A stretch of DNA of 64,000 nucleotides from Alphaproteobacteria bacterium (GCA_015062545.1 SUUL01000003.1:1-64000), one strand, 5' to 3'. Shown: positions 8,863 to 19,567, counted from the stretch's first letter. Numbers and translations: made by a program. Notes: generated from the letters alone by a model not told the origin.

Positions 8863-10803
8863 ATGTCAAAACTTATACCCATTGCACTTTTATCATTTTT
8901 CATAATTTGCCCCGCCATGGGGATGAACAACACCGGCGGCACCGATTGGGATGGCACAATCCCCGACACCGGCGACACCGGATCGGGTCTTGGCGGCGGA
9001 ACCACAGTTACCCCCGGTACGGACCCAATAGGTGGCAAATGTAGCCAAACATACGCAGAATATGCTTCTAATCCAGACGGGCTAGAATCAACATGTATGG
9101 GGTGTGGTGTGAGTGGCGAATACGACTACGCAATTACATATAATTGGAACCCCCAACAAACCAGATATTTACCAGATTACCCCACAGATGCAGAAAGTCT
9201 TTGTTTTACCAGTGATGGTGTTAACAGTTCAAGTTGCACATGGTGGTCAACATGTGATGATGGCCGATACCTGGATGCCACAGTAGGCTACACGAAATCA
9301 ACATGCGGCATCAATCGCAACTCGCCATGTTGGTCCGTATCCAAAACTTGCAAGCCATGCTATGAAGGGATTGGTGCGCCATACTATAATGCCACAGCTA
9401 ACAAAGTAGTGTACACAGTTACAAATGAAAATTCAGGTAATAAAGGGTACAAGGCAACAATGACCATTAATGATTTTAACTTTCCATCTATTGTTTATGG
9501 TTTTTACAACAATAATGATGGCGGTGTCGTAATACAAAGGGATTCAACCACAGACTATCCGACCAATCGCGCATGCCTTAGTTGGCCACACGAAATCAAT
9601 ACATTATTTGGCGGAACAACATTGAATTACGAATACAAAGTAGATTTTACCACCTATGCCGAATGGAAGGACGGTGACAAACACGGATGTGCATACTGCC
9701 CCCCAGAAACCAGTATAATCACAGGCACCAACCATGAAACATGCACAGAATGTAATCAGGGTTCATCCCCCGACACCGAACAAACAACATGCATTTGCAA
9801 TACAAATGGCTATTATTCGCCCAGTGCCGGCACCCATATAAATGACTGCGCATACTGTGGTGACAACGCATCATCATACAAAACAAGCACCGAAAATGCT
9901 TTCTATGACGGATGTTATTGCAAGAGAGGATATTATAATAAAAATGGTTTTAATGGCAACATATACAACAATCGCCAAACGAATACAGCAGATTGCGCAG
10001 AGCCACCAATACTCCAGTATAAATATTATTCATACAATGGAACCGAGACAACACTTAATTCTGGGCGAACTATTATGCCCAGTACATACAATAATACAAA
10101 CAATATAACATTACCTGCAACAGATGCTGACATCACAAAAGAAATACAAAACAAATCTGGGTACATTGTTAACAGTTGGTATGCCACCTCAGATACGACT
10201 AAAACATGGGCTCCCAACGACACAATAGAGTCCGAAAATGTAAATGAAATAATACGAACAACTCAAGAATTTATAATTTCCCCAAAATTCCTTGACAAAA
10301 CCATCTATTATTACCACCGTGATAAGAATAATAACAGACAACAGCTAAAACTTGGCAACTCAACTAACAACACACAAACCTGTACCAGCGGACCGAACAA
10401 ATGCCTCATATCATTTGATAATTATTTGAACTCTGAATTCAAAGATGGTTACTATTACAAAGACGAAAGCGAAACAGATAATAACAATGTAACATGGATT
10501 CTGACCGATTCCAACGGCGCGAAAATAAAAGATCAAAACGAAAACTCAGAATACAAACACAACGGTTCTGACATTATTATATTGCCCAGCACGCGTGTTG
10601 ATTTGGAACTAAAACTAACAGAATGTCCCGCGAATTATTATTGCACCAACGGCATAAAATACGCATGCCCCCGCGGAACCACCACAAATAACGAAACGGG
10701 AAAATCATCCCCGGAAGATTGTGTAATTGATGATGGCTGGAAAATATGCGCCGGGGATTATTGCTTTCACATAACAGGGGGGCTGAAAAAATTTACAAAA
10801 TAG
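8863..10803 (+). CDS. Cys-rich secreted protein with InlB-like repeat segment
   Basis: Signal peptide MSKLIPIALLSFFIICPAMG; segment KSGYIVNSWYATSDTTKTWAPNDTI resembles Listeria-Bacteroides (InlB B) repeats; Cys-rich C-terminus. Starts 4 bp after the upstream gene. Confidence 0.75.
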   Translation: MSKLIPIALLSFFIICPAMGMNNTGGTDWDGTIPDTGDTGSGLGGGTTVTPGTDPIGGKCSQTYAEYASNPDGLESTCMGCGVSGEYDYAITYNWNPQQTRYLPDYPTDAESLCFTSDGVNSSSCTWWSTCDDGRYLDATVGYTKSTCGINRNSPCWSVSKTCKPCYEGIGAPYYNATANKVVYTVTNENSGNKGYKATMTINDFNFPSIVYGFYNNNDGGVVIQRDSTTDYPTNRACLSWPHEINTLFGGTTLNYEYKVDFTTYAEWKDGDKHGCAYCPPETSIITGTNHETCTECNQGSSPDTEQTTCICNTNGYYSPSAGTHINDCAYCGDNASSYKTSTENAFYDGCYCKRGYYNKNGFNGNIYNNRQTNTADCAEPPILQYKYYSYNGTETTLNSGRTIMPSTYNNTNNITLPATDADITKEIQNKSGYIVNSWYATSDTTKTWAPNDTIESENVNEIIRTTQEFIISPKFLDKTIYYYHRDKNNNRQQLKLGNSTNNTQTCTSGPNKCLISFDNYLNSEFKDGYYYKDESETDNNNVTWILTDSNGAKIKDQNENSEYKHNGSDIIILPSTRVDLELKLTECPANYYCTNGIKYACPRGTTTNNETGKSSPEDCVIDDGWKICAGDYCFHITGGLKKFTK

Positions 10804-10804
10804 T

Positions 10805-11738
10805 GGGGGATTCTGTTACCTGCCCCCCTTGTGGGGCGGGATAGTTTTACTTGCGGGAACGTATGTGAGTGCATAGTAAAACTTGGGTGGGGGGGTATGA
10901 ACTGTGCGCCATTACCCCCACCCCACAAGGGGTCAGGAAATATCAGCATATTTGTTTACTATAATTCCTTACTACAATGTTTTTACAAAAAAATTCTGTT
11001 TATTTCCTTTATTTTTACAAGAATTTTTAATTCTTGTCACTCCTGCGGAGGCGGGGCGCAGGAATGACAAAATAGTGGGTGCTTCTGTTACCTGCCCCCA
11101 TTGTGGGGCGGGATAGTTTTACTTGCGGGAACGTATGTGAGTGCATAGTAAAACTTGGGTGGGGGGTATGAACTGTGCGCCATTACCCCCACCCCAGAAT
11201 TCCAACGCCAATAAATTGTCGGGAATTCTGACCCGCCCCACAAGGGGGCAGGAAATATCAGCATATTTGTTTACTATAATTCCTTACTACAATGTTTTTA
11301 CAAAAAAAATTGTCATTCTGGGGCTTGACCCCAGAACCCAGGTACAATTAATCCTTTGTTATTTGTGCGTACGCCATTACCCCCACCCCAGAATTCCAAC
11401 GTCAATAAATTGCCGGGAATTCTGACCCGCCCCACAAGGGGGCAGGAAATATCAGCATATTTATTTACTATAATTACTTACTACAATTTTTTTTACAAAA
11501 AAAAATTGTCATTCTGGGGCTTGACCCCAGAACCCAGGTACAATTAAATCCTTTGTTATTTGTGCGTGCGCCATTACCCCCACCCCAGAATTCCATCGTC
11601 AATAAATTGCCGGGAATTCTGACCCGCCCCACAAGGGGTCAGGGAATATCAGCATATTTGTTTACCATAATTACTTACCACAATGTTTTTACAAAAAAAA
11701 TTGTCATTCTGGGGCTTGACCCCAGAACCCAGGTAATG
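10805..11738. repeat. Mosaic palindromic repeat cluster (several tandem units)
   Basis: Repeated cccaccccagaattccaacg..aataaattg.cgggaattctgacccgccccacaaggggg and ttgtcattctggggcttgaccccagaacccaggt modules. Confidence 0.95.
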
Positions 11739-11750
11739 CACGCCCGCGCC

Positions 11751-14537
11751 CTATTTTCCCCATATCGGCGATATGGTATATTCAGCAACCAACGGCACAG
11801 TCAATTTTGCAATGTTTTCCATCGCACTTTTTATCTGTTCGGCAAAGTGCGTGGCATATTCCGTCTGACATTCAAACACAATTTCATCATGCACCTGCAT
11901 TATCATGCGTATTTGTTTGGCATTTGGTACAACAATATTCTGATAAATTTCAACCATTGCACGCCGCATCAAATCGGCCTCGAACCCTTGAATCGGGGCA
12001 TTAATCGCCGCACGCATGGCATACGCACGCATGCGCGGATTTCCCGCTTCGGGTAATGCAATACGCCGCCCCCACGGGGTATAAACACATGCATTATCCA
12101 TTGCAAATTGTTTCGTTTTATCAATATATTCTTTGATTTCCGGCAATCCCGCCATGTATGAATTAATTATTTCTTGGGCGGCGGCACGCGATACCCCCAG
12201 TTGCCCCGCCAATCCAAACGAAGATATACCATATATTATTGAAAAATTCACAGTCTTGGCCGCGCGGCGCATTTCCTTTGGCACATCTGCATCATCTGGC
12301 AAATTAAATATTCGGCGCGCGGTCTGATTATGAATATCGGCCCCACCATTAAATGTATCCTTGAACGTTTTTACATCGGCAATATCCGCCAACAATCGCA
12401 ACTGAATCTGGGAATAATCCACAGATATTAACGTACACCCATCAGACGCAACAAAACATTTGCGAATTTCTTCGCCCAACGATGTTTTAATCGGAATATT
12501 CTGCAAATTCGGATCACGACTGGACAAGCGACCTGTATTTGTACTGGTCTGCAGATAAGTTGTATGAATACGCCCATCAGATGCAATTTGATGCGGCAAT
12601 GCGTCCGCGTACGTTCCCGCCAACTTTGCCACAGAACGCCAATTCATAATATCTTCGATAATCGGGTGCGTATCAATTAATTCGTTCAATGCCCCTGCAT
12701 CTGTAGAACGCTTGCGATTGGCAGGTAATTGCAATTCATCAAACAACACCACCCCCAGTTGCTTTGGACTGGCAATATTAAATTCATGCCCGGCATGCGC
12801 CCAGATTTTCTGTTCCAAAGACTGTAATTGCTGATGAAAAACAGATGATAATTGCTGTAATTTTATTCTGTCCGCCAAGACACCCACGCGTTCCATCTGT
12901 AACAATACAATCATCAATGGCAAATCACACGTTTCATACAAATGCCGCAACACATCATTTGCATCCAGTTGTGGCCGCATCAAATCATACAATGCACGAC
13001 ATATACATGCATCTTCGGCGGCATATTCACACGCCGCTTCGATGGGCAAAGTGTCAAACCGCATATCTGAATTTTTGGTTTTGGGCGGAAATAACGATGC
13101 GAACTTGATATTTTCATGCCCCAGATATTTTAACGCCAATTCGTCCAAGCCATGCCCATGTGTTGCCCCATGCAAAATATACGACAGCAACATTGTATCA
13201 TCAATCGGATAAATCTTTGTCACATCCCACCCATGATTTGCCAATATATGCAAATCATACTTCAAATTATGACCTATTTTAATAATATCTGGGTTGGTTA
13301 ACAGCGGCCACAGATGTTTACGCACAACGTCCAAAGACAACTGATTCGGGGCAACACCGTCCCCACCAAACAAATCAACATTACTGATACGATGATTAAT
13401 CGGCACATAAGCCCCATGCGTACCATCCACGGCCAAAGAAATCCCCACAATCGTATCCGCAATGGTATCCAGTCCTGTGGTTTCTGTATCAATCGCCAAA
13501 ACACCATCAACACGCGCCAAAAACCGCACCAGCGCATCCACCGTTGTAATCAGTTCACTTGTTGGAACAATTTTATTGTGCGATGGCACAGATTCACCCC
13601 CCGAAATATCACACGCATTATTGGGAAAATCAAAAGTCATATTATGCGCCGTGTCTGGGGTGGACTGGGCGGGAAACATCTTCTCTATCTTGGCGGCCAA
13701 AGAATTACTTTCCAGTTGTGTGCGCACAAAATCCAATGCCCCACGCGTGTTAAAACGAAAAGCCCCCATTTGCAATTCAGATAAATCCACATCGTCTTTC
13801 AGTGTCACCAGTTGCCGGGAAATATACGCCATTTCACGATTATCACGCAGCAAATTACGAATACGTTCATTTTTCACGGCATCTAAATTCGCATACAAAT
13901 TATCTAAATCACCAAATTGATTTATTAATTCGGCTGCCTTTTTCGGGCCGATTCCTGGCACCCCTGGCACATTATCAGACGAATCGCCCATCAGTGATTG
14001 CACATCAATAACCTGATTCGGTCTAACACCGAATTTTTCCAAAACCGCCGGTTCACGGATTTCGCGCGCCTTCATCCCGTCATACAAAAAGGTACATCCC
14101 GATACCAACTGCATCAGGTCTTTGTCACTGGTGATAATTCGTGTTGTATCTGTGCCACCACAATTTTGTCGCGCCAATGTGGCAATAACATCGTCTGCTT
14201 CGACCCCAGGCACACACAACACAGGCACCCCCATATCCACCAAACCACGGCGCAACAACATACTTTGCGAAATCAAATCTGCCGGTGTTTCAGAACGATT
14301 CGCCTTGTATGCAGGATAAATATCTTGGCGGAAAGTTGTACGCGATGCATCAAAGACACATACAATACAGTCATCCGACTGGGCCGCTGCAAATATTGGC
14401 AACACCATATTCAAAAAGCCATACACCGCACCAGTTGGCGTTCCATCTGCGCGCGTCAAACGACTGTGCACACCATAATAGGCACGAAACAACAACGAAT
14501 TTCCATCAATCAGTGTCAGCATAGGTTTATTTTCCAT
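11751..14537 (-). CDS. polA: DNA polymerase I
   Basis: 928 aa; 5'-3' exonuclease, 3'-5' exonuclease (AIDTETTGLD) and polymerase motifs (DYSQIQLRLLA, QVHDEIVFE). Confidence 0.98.
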   Translation of the reverse strand: MENKPMLTLIDGNSLLFRAYYGVHSRLTRADGTPTGAVYGFLNMVLPIFAAAQSDDCIVCVFDASRTTFRQDIYPAYKANRSETPADLISQSMLLRRGLVDMGVPVLCVPGVEADDVIATLARQNCGGTDTTRIITSDKDLMQLVSGCTFLYDGMKAREIREPAVLEKFGVRPNQVIDVQSLMGDSSDNVPGVPGIGPKKAAELINQFGDLDNLYANLDAVKNERIRNLLRDNREMAYISRQLVTLKDDVDLSELQMGAFRFNTRGALDFVRTQLESNSLAAKIEKMFPAQSTPDTAHNMTFDFPNNACDISGGESVPSHNKIVPTSELITTVDALVRFLARVDGVLAIDTETTGLDTIADTIVGISLAVDGTHGAYVPINHRISNVDLFGGDGVAPNQLSLDVVRKHLWPLLTNPDIIKIGHNLKYDLHILANHGWDVTKIYPIDDTMLLSYILHGATHGHGLDELALKYLGHENIKFASLFPPKTKNSDMRFDTLPIEAACEYAAEDACICRALYDLMRPQLDANDVLRHLYETCDLPLMIVLLQMERVGVLADRIKLQQLSSVFHQQLQSLEQKIWAHAGHEFNIASPKQLGVVLFDELQLPANRKRSTDAGALNELIDTHPIIEDIMNWRSVAKLAGTYADALPHQIASDGRIHTTYLQTSTNTGRLSSRDPNLQNIPIKTSLGEEIRKCFVASDGCTLISVDYSQIQLRLLADIADVKTFKDTFNGGADIHNQTARRIFNLPDDADVPKEMRRAAKTVNFSIIYGISSFGLAGQLGVSRAAAQEIINSYMAGLPEIKEYIDKTKQFAMDNACVYTPWGRRIALPEAGNPRMRAYAMRAAINAPIQGFEADLMRRAMVEIYQNIVVPNAKQIRMIMQVHDEIVFECQTEYATHFAEQIKSAMENIAKLTVPLVAEYTISPIWGK

Positions 14538-14583
14538 TTGGTTAAATCAGGGGGCCACCGCCCCCCCCAATATTAATTATATG

Positions 14584-15141
14584 TTAAAATACATAGCGTA
14601 ACTTTACACGCCCTTCGTACTGTAACAAATCAGGTGTTACATCCGCGGTTACATCTTTGAATATATCTGGGGCATATAAAACACGCCCTTCCAGGTCAAC
14701 ATCAAACGGTATTACCGGTATATCCAGTGTTATACCCAACATTCCCTGATACGCCATAACATCATCTATATCCAGTTCTGTTCCATGTTCCGATGTATAT
14801 TTACTGGAAAACGAAGACCCGACACCGGCACCAATATATGGCTTGAATATTGGGGTTGGCATTTTCAAATACGCATTAATCAGACCAATATTCATGGCCA
14901 CATTATCACCATCAATATAACTATATTCCAACTCAAAGCGAAATACAGGAATATCCATTCCCAATACCCCACCATAAGACTTTGAAGAAAACGATGGATG
15001 TTCACCGTCTGCAAATAAAACATATTCGCCAACGCCATACGTTCCACCCGCATAAATATCGAACAAAATATTTGCGTTGGCCGCCCCAACAGATAACATA
15101 ATCGCAGATGCAGTTAAAATACCGAATGATTTTGTTTTCAT
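14584..15141 (-). CDS. Outer-membrane beta-barrel protein (OmpW/opacity-like fold)
   Basis: Start at MKTKSFGILTASAIMLSVGAANA; terminal ...GRVKLRYVF. Confidence 0.7.
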   Translation of the reverse strand: MKTKSFGILTASAIMLSVGAANANILFDIYAGGTYGVGEYVLFADGEHPSFSSKSYGGVLGMDIPVFRFELEYSYIDGDNVAMNIGLINAYLKMPTPIFKPYIGAGVGSSFSSKYTSEHGTELDIDDVMAYQGMLGITLDIPVIPFDVDLEGRVLYAPDIFKDVTADVTPDLLQYEGRVKLRYVF

Positions 15142-15186
15142 GTTTTCTCCTTTGTGTGATATTATAATAGAAAAAGGGTATTGAAT

Positions 15187-15705
15187 ATGCAAGAAAATAA
15201 ACCATTCTTAGTGGTCGGCTTGGGCAATCCCGGCGGTGAATACGCCATGACACGTCATAACGTTGGTTTTATGGCGATTGATGCACTGGCGGCGAATGCA
15301 GATTGGAAAAAAGAAAAATATGCATTAACCGCCCGCACAGAAATTAATGGTCGGCGGGCTATTTTGGTAAAACCGCAAACATTTATGAATAACAGTGGCG
15401 TTGCGGTTCAGGCATTAATGACCTTTTACAAGATACCACTAGAAAATTTAATTGTGATTCATGATGACATGGACATTCCGGTTGGTGATTGCCGCGAAAA
15501 AATTGGTGGTGGGTCTGCGGGTCATAATGGGATTCGTTCCATTGATGCGCATGTTGGTCGTGAATATCGGCGAATTCGGATTGGTATTGGTCATCCGCGT
15601 GATTTTAATTTGCCGATGGATCCAGCAGATTGGGTATTGGGGAAATTTGGCCCTGTTCAGATGGATATGATACGCGATACAATTTCCCGGTTGCATATTT
15701 TCTGA
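15187..15705 (+). CDS. pth: Peptidyl-tRNA hydrolase (short C-terminus)
   Basis: VVGLGNPGGEYAMTRHNVGF and KPQTFMNNSG motifs; ends ...DTISRLHIF*. Confidence 0.93.
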   Translation: MQENKPFLVVGLGNPGGEYAMTRHNVGFMAIDALAANADWKKEKYALTARTEINGRRAILVKPQTFMNNSGVAVQALMTFYKIPLENLIVIHDDMDIPVGDCREKIGGGSAGHNGIRSIDAHVGREYRRIRIGIGHPRDFNLPMDPADWVLGKFGPVQMDMIRDTISRLHIF

Positions 15706-15710
15706 CCCAA

Positions 15711-15975
15711 TGCACAAAATAAAAGATAATGGTATAAGATAAGCGGGTTGGAAATGGCGTAGTGTACAGCCTCCTAGAAATGCACAAAATAAATTAGAAT
15801 GATTTAGATACGACACGAACCCGATGGTGTAGTGTACAGACGTTACATGAGCCATCGGGTTCGTTCGTAGATGAATTATTATTTATCGAAAATAAAAGAT
15901 AATGGTATAGATGCACGCAGTGCCGGCAATGTAGTGTACAAACGCTACATGAATTGCCGGCACCGCGTTGCAGAT
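15711..15975. repeat. Intergenic hairpin repeat cluster, related to 211-366
   Basis: Hairpins 15815-15864 and 15920-15963 plus half copy gcgtagtgtacagcctcctagaaatgcacaaaataaattagaatgatttagatac. Confidence 0.85.
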
Positions 15976-15988
15976 ATGCCATTAGATT

Positions 15989-16558
15989 TTATTTTGCGCG
16001 TTCTACGTATTCCAGGGTTTCCGTATTCACCACAATCTTTTCATCTTGTTCAATGAATAACGGCACTTGAACGCGTACACCATTATCCAGAATCGCAGGT
16101 TTACCACCACTGGATGAAACGGTCTGTCCCTTTAATGCAGGTTCTGTTTCAACAACAGTGGCAACAACTGTTTTTGGCAGGGAAATTGATACAGGCTGCC
16201 CTTCGACAAAATTCGCCTTGACGACCATTTCTGGTGCCAAGAATTTCATTGCTTCGCCCAAAGAATCAACCGCCATTGTAAACTGTTCATAATCGGTCAG
16301 ATTCATAAAGAACGCATCTGTACCATCTGCATACAGATATTGACAATCAAAATCTTCGACCATCAATTTTTCAACCTTGTCTTCTGCACGCCAACGATCG
16401 CCGCCCTTGTTTCCAGAATCAATATCACGCAAGTCCGCCTGAACAAATGCGCCGCCCTTGCCTGGTTTAACCTTGGTAATAGATGTAACGGAATAACGTT
16501 TTCCATTGTGTGCGATTACCCAACCCACACGCATATCATTTGCAATATAAGATGCCAT
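15989..16558 (-). CDS. efp: Elongation factor P
   Basis: 189 aa; KVKPGKGGAFVQ loop, C-terminal PLFIEQDEKIVVNTETLEYVERAK. Confidence 0.96.
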   Translation of the reverse strand: MASYIANDMRVGWVIAHNGKRYSVTSITKVKPGKGGAFVQADLRDIDSGNKGGDRWRAEDKVEKLMVEDFDCQYLYADGTDAFFMNLTDYEQFTMAVDSLGEAMKFLAPEMVVKANFVEGQPVSISLPKTVVATVVETEPALKGQTVSSSGGKPAILDNGVRVQVPLFIEQDEKIVVNTETLEYVERAK

Positions 16559-16622
16559 AATAAAACCCCTTGGTATTAAAATTCGCTTTGATTATAAGAA
16601 TAACTGCCACAAACGCAAGCAA

Positions 16623-17165
16623 TTATTGCATTTCACGCTTGTGCGCCCAGTATCTGTCGATACTGTCCATAATCAGTTTATCTGCGGTTTCGCGATCTGC
16701 CCAACCCAAAATTTTTGACCATGCGCCCCCTTGCAAGTCCTTGTAGTGCTTGAAAAAATATTCAATCTTTGACCGCAAGATTTCAGGCAACTGTTCAATA
16801 AATTCTATTTTTTCATAATATGGGTCAATTTTATCACGTGGCACACAAATAATTTTTTCATCACCACCGGCCTGATCTTCCATCAACAGCGCGCCGATTG
16901 GTCGCACTTCAATCAGAACACCAGGGCGCAGTGGCGCATTACAAACGACAACACAGTCCAACGGGTCGCCATCGTCACCCAATGTTCCCGGAAAATATCC
17001 ATAGTTTGCAGGATACGCCATTGGCGCATGCAAAATTCTGTCCACCTTCAGCAGGCCTGTTTCTTTGTCAATTTCATATTTTACATGCCCATTTTCGGGT
17101 ATTTCAATAATTGCATTCATTTTTTTTGGTGGCATCTTGCCCGCCACCATATTATCCAGATTCAT
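16623..17165 (-). CDS. ppa: Inorganic pyrophosphatase
   Basis: DGDPLDCVVVCNAP signature, 180 aa. Confidence 0.96.
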   Translation of the reverse strand: MNLDNMVAGKMPPKKMNAIIEIPENGHVKYEIDKETGLLKVDRILHAPMAYPANYGYFPGTLGDDGDPLDCVVVCNAPLRPGVLIEVRPIGALLMEDQAGGDEKIICVPRDKIDPYYEKIEFIEQLPEILRSKIEYFFKHYKDLQGGAWSKILGWADRETADKLIMDSIDRYWAHKREMQ

Positions 17166-17226
17166 AAGACTTGTCCTTTGTTAATATTGGCCAGATTGTA
17201 CCCGATTAAAAGCATATTTCAATAAA

Positions 17227-17973
17227 TTATTCCACATACGGACACGTGTCAGTCGAATTTGCATTGATGACAAATTCCCCCGTTTCATCATCACCTTTTA
17301 CTTCTGTATTCAAATAACAATCTGTTATCGATTTTGCATCGGTTAACTCAAGCCCATTCACATTAAACAATTTCGTAACCCCTTTACCTGGACACTGCTC
17401 ACAAAACGATTTATCCACCGATGTTCCCTTGTTCAAATAATACCCCATTTTACATTTGCATAAATTAACATCATCAAACCTATAACCATTTGCATCACAT
17501 TCCCCGGTCTCCTCATCAATACCATCTTTGCACCTTGTGGGTTTACAATACAAATTGTTATTTGACAGTAAACTTGCCGATAAATATGTATCTTTTTTCG
17601 CAAGTTCAACGCAACTGTCAGTTTCATTATAATCATTTGACCAACTGCCAGAAACACACGTGCGACAATAGAAATTATTGTAGGCTACATAACTATAACA
17701 CCCTGCTTCACACGAATATGTATATACTGCATTAGTACAATAATTAGCAGCACCATTGTTGACACAGCTACAACTCGATATTTTTCTATACGTAAAACAT
17801 CCCCCTACTGGTTTGGTCGTAGTTGTTGCTTTCCATTGTTCGTTTAAAAAATTGCTACTATCGTTACAATACCTGTAACATGCATTCATATTCATAAAAC
17901 ATTGCGGATTATACCCATACCCGTTACACACAGTCAAAATCATCAACAAAAGCGCGAAAATTATCCTTGTCAT
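17227..17973 (-). CDS. Cys-rich secreted protein
   Basis: Signal peptide MTRIIFALLLMILTVCNGYG; repeated C..C pattern; CPGKGVTKLFNVNGLELTDAKSITDCYLN module recalls the 23 kb paralogue. Confidence 0.7.
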   Translation of the reverse strand: MTRIIFALLLMILTVCNGYGYNPQCFMNMNACYRYCNDSSNFLNEQWKATTTTKPVGGCFTYRKISSCSCVNNGAANYCTNAVYTYSCEAGCYSYVAYNNFYCRTCVSGSWSNDYNETDSCVELAKKDTYLSASLLSNNNLYCKPTRCKDGIDEETGECDANGYRFDDVNLCKCKMGYYLNKGTSVDKSFCEQCPGKGVTKLFNVNGLELTDAKSITDCYLNTEVKGDDETGEFVINANSTDTCPYVE

Positions 17974-18017
17974 ATCAGGTTAATAATACCATATTTCGCA
18001 CAAAATCACAACACCAT

Positions 18018-18902
18018 TTACACAACGCGGCGGCGAATCGCACCAAACATTGCAAACCCCAACAGCAGCACCATTATAAATATAAATATCGCCACAGATG
18101 TCTGCCCATATTCCGCAAATGGTAATTCCAGATTCATGCCATAATATCCAACAATCACTGTTGGCACAACCAAGATAATGTTCCACATCGTCAAACGATT
18201 AATGTTCGTATTGGAATCCATATTAATGATGCTTTCAAACGTTTCCTTGATTGATTTCAGCATTTTGCTGTACGACATCACGACTTCGGTTGCCTGTGAC
18301 AATTCAATACGTGCATCCTCGGCCAGTTCCTTGGCATCATCCGTCTTGACAAATCCACGCACCTTTTCCAATTTATCCAACACGGCAACATTGCCCTTGA
18401 TACCCGCCATGTACAGTGTATAACTGTTTTCAACCGACAACAGGTCCAGTAATTCTTTCTTGCGGATGCGTTCCGACAGCACACGTTTGGATGCCAACAC
18501 ACGTTTATTCAATTCTTTTAACATGCGCAAATAAGATTCCGCAATATAATAAATTATGTTCAAGATAAATTCTTCACGCGATGTCTTTTCAGATCGCTTT
18601 ATCTTATCCAACAGGTCGCAACGCTTGCGACAGACGGTTATTACCCGATTCGCAGAATAAATTATCGACAATGGTTCTGTATGCCACAAAATATCCGTTT
18701 CACGGTTAATAATCGGGAAACGCACAATAATAACTTTATAGTCATCTTCTACTTCGAATCTGGGCTGTTCATCTGGGTCCAAAATGTCAGAAATTGTATC
18801 TTCATCAATTTTGTATTCCGTCTGTAATTTTTCAAAGTCTTCGTGATCAGGGTTACCAACATTTACCCAAGAGAATGTCTTTAATTTTTCCGTCACAAAC
18901 AT
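18018..18902 (-). CDS. corA: CorA-family magnesium/divalent cation transporter
   Basis: Signature YGMN in VGYYGMNLELPFAEYG and C-terminal TM helices. Confidence 0.93.
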   Translation of the reverse strand: MFVTEKLKTFSWVNVGNPDHEDFEKLQTEYKIDEDTISDILDPDEQPRFEVEDDYKVIIVRFPIINRETDILWHTEPLSIIYSANRVITVCRKRCDLLDKIKRSEKTSREEFILNIIYYIAESYLRMLKELNKRVLASKRVLSERIRKKELLDLLSVENSYTLYMAGIKGNVAVLDKLEKVRGFVKTDDAKELAEDARIELSQATEVVMSYSKMLKSIKETFESIINMDSNTNINRLTMWNIILVVPTVIVGYYGMNLELPFAEYGQTSVAIFIFIMVLLLGFAMFGAIRRRVV

Positions 18903-19041
18903 ATCGCATTCCCCTTTGTTTTACCGACACAATAATAACGGAAAAAAATCCGATTTGCAATATTTTCTGGGAAAAGAAAACCATATTTTATTTATCCACC
19001 ACATGATAATATCAATGCATAAACACACGGGGGAACATATC

Positions 19042-19485
19042 ATGGCAAAATTTCGGGTAAATACAAATTCACTGACCATTGCACATTACATATTATTGTT
19101 CTTGGTAACAGGGGTATGTATTGCCATTGTCGCATGGATTATGATAAGTCGCCATAACGCAACCCCAACGAACAATATATCAAAAAACATAACCCACATA
19201 TCGGGCAATACCCCATGCGTCAAGCGCACTATTGAAACGGTAAACAAATTATGGGAATACAATCCACGTGCGGTACCAACAAAATATTGGGATATTGCCA
19301 TGAACTATATGAACCAACCCATTACAACCACAACATACGGCATCTGCGAAGATGTGGCATACGTATGCCACCCAGGTCAAACAATGCGCGAATGTAACCC
19401 ATGCGCGGTGCCCAACGCACGCACATACGCACAATCTATGCATATTACAGATTCAATCCAATCTAATTGTAATTCTGGAAACTAA
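19042..19485 (+). CDS. Single-TM hypothetical protein
   Basis: ATG at 19042 (MAKFRVNTNSLTIAHYILLFLVTGVCIAIVAW...); TM helix and Cys-containing exported domain. Confidence 0.55.
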   Translation: MAKFRVNTNSLTIAHYILLFLVTGVCIAIVAWIMISRHNATPTNNISKNITHISGNTPCVKRTIETVNKLWEYNPRAVPTKYWDIAMNYMNQPITTTTYGICEDVAYVCHPGQTMRECNPCAVPNARTYAQSMHITDSIQSNCNSGN

Positions 19486-19490
19486 GATTA

Positions 19491-19567
19491 TGGTCGGGGT
19501 GACAGGATTCGAACCTGCGACCCCTTGCACCCCATGCAAGTACTCTACCAGGCTGAGCTACACCCCG
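19491..19567 (-). tRNA. tRNA-Pro(GGG)
   Basis: CGGGGTG/CACCCCG acceptor, CTTGC-ATGGGGT-GCAAG anticodon arm, GGTTCGAATCC T-arm, ACCA. Confidence 0.95.

Noticed and set aside
10805-11738. CRISPR array
   Set aside because: Units are composite palindromes with variable length and no regular unique spacers; no cas genes in the window.
11141-12056. + strand ORFs with LFVR(A/T)PLPPPQNS...NKLPGILTRPTRGQ
   Set aside because: Repeat-derived open frames overlapping the 3' end of polA.
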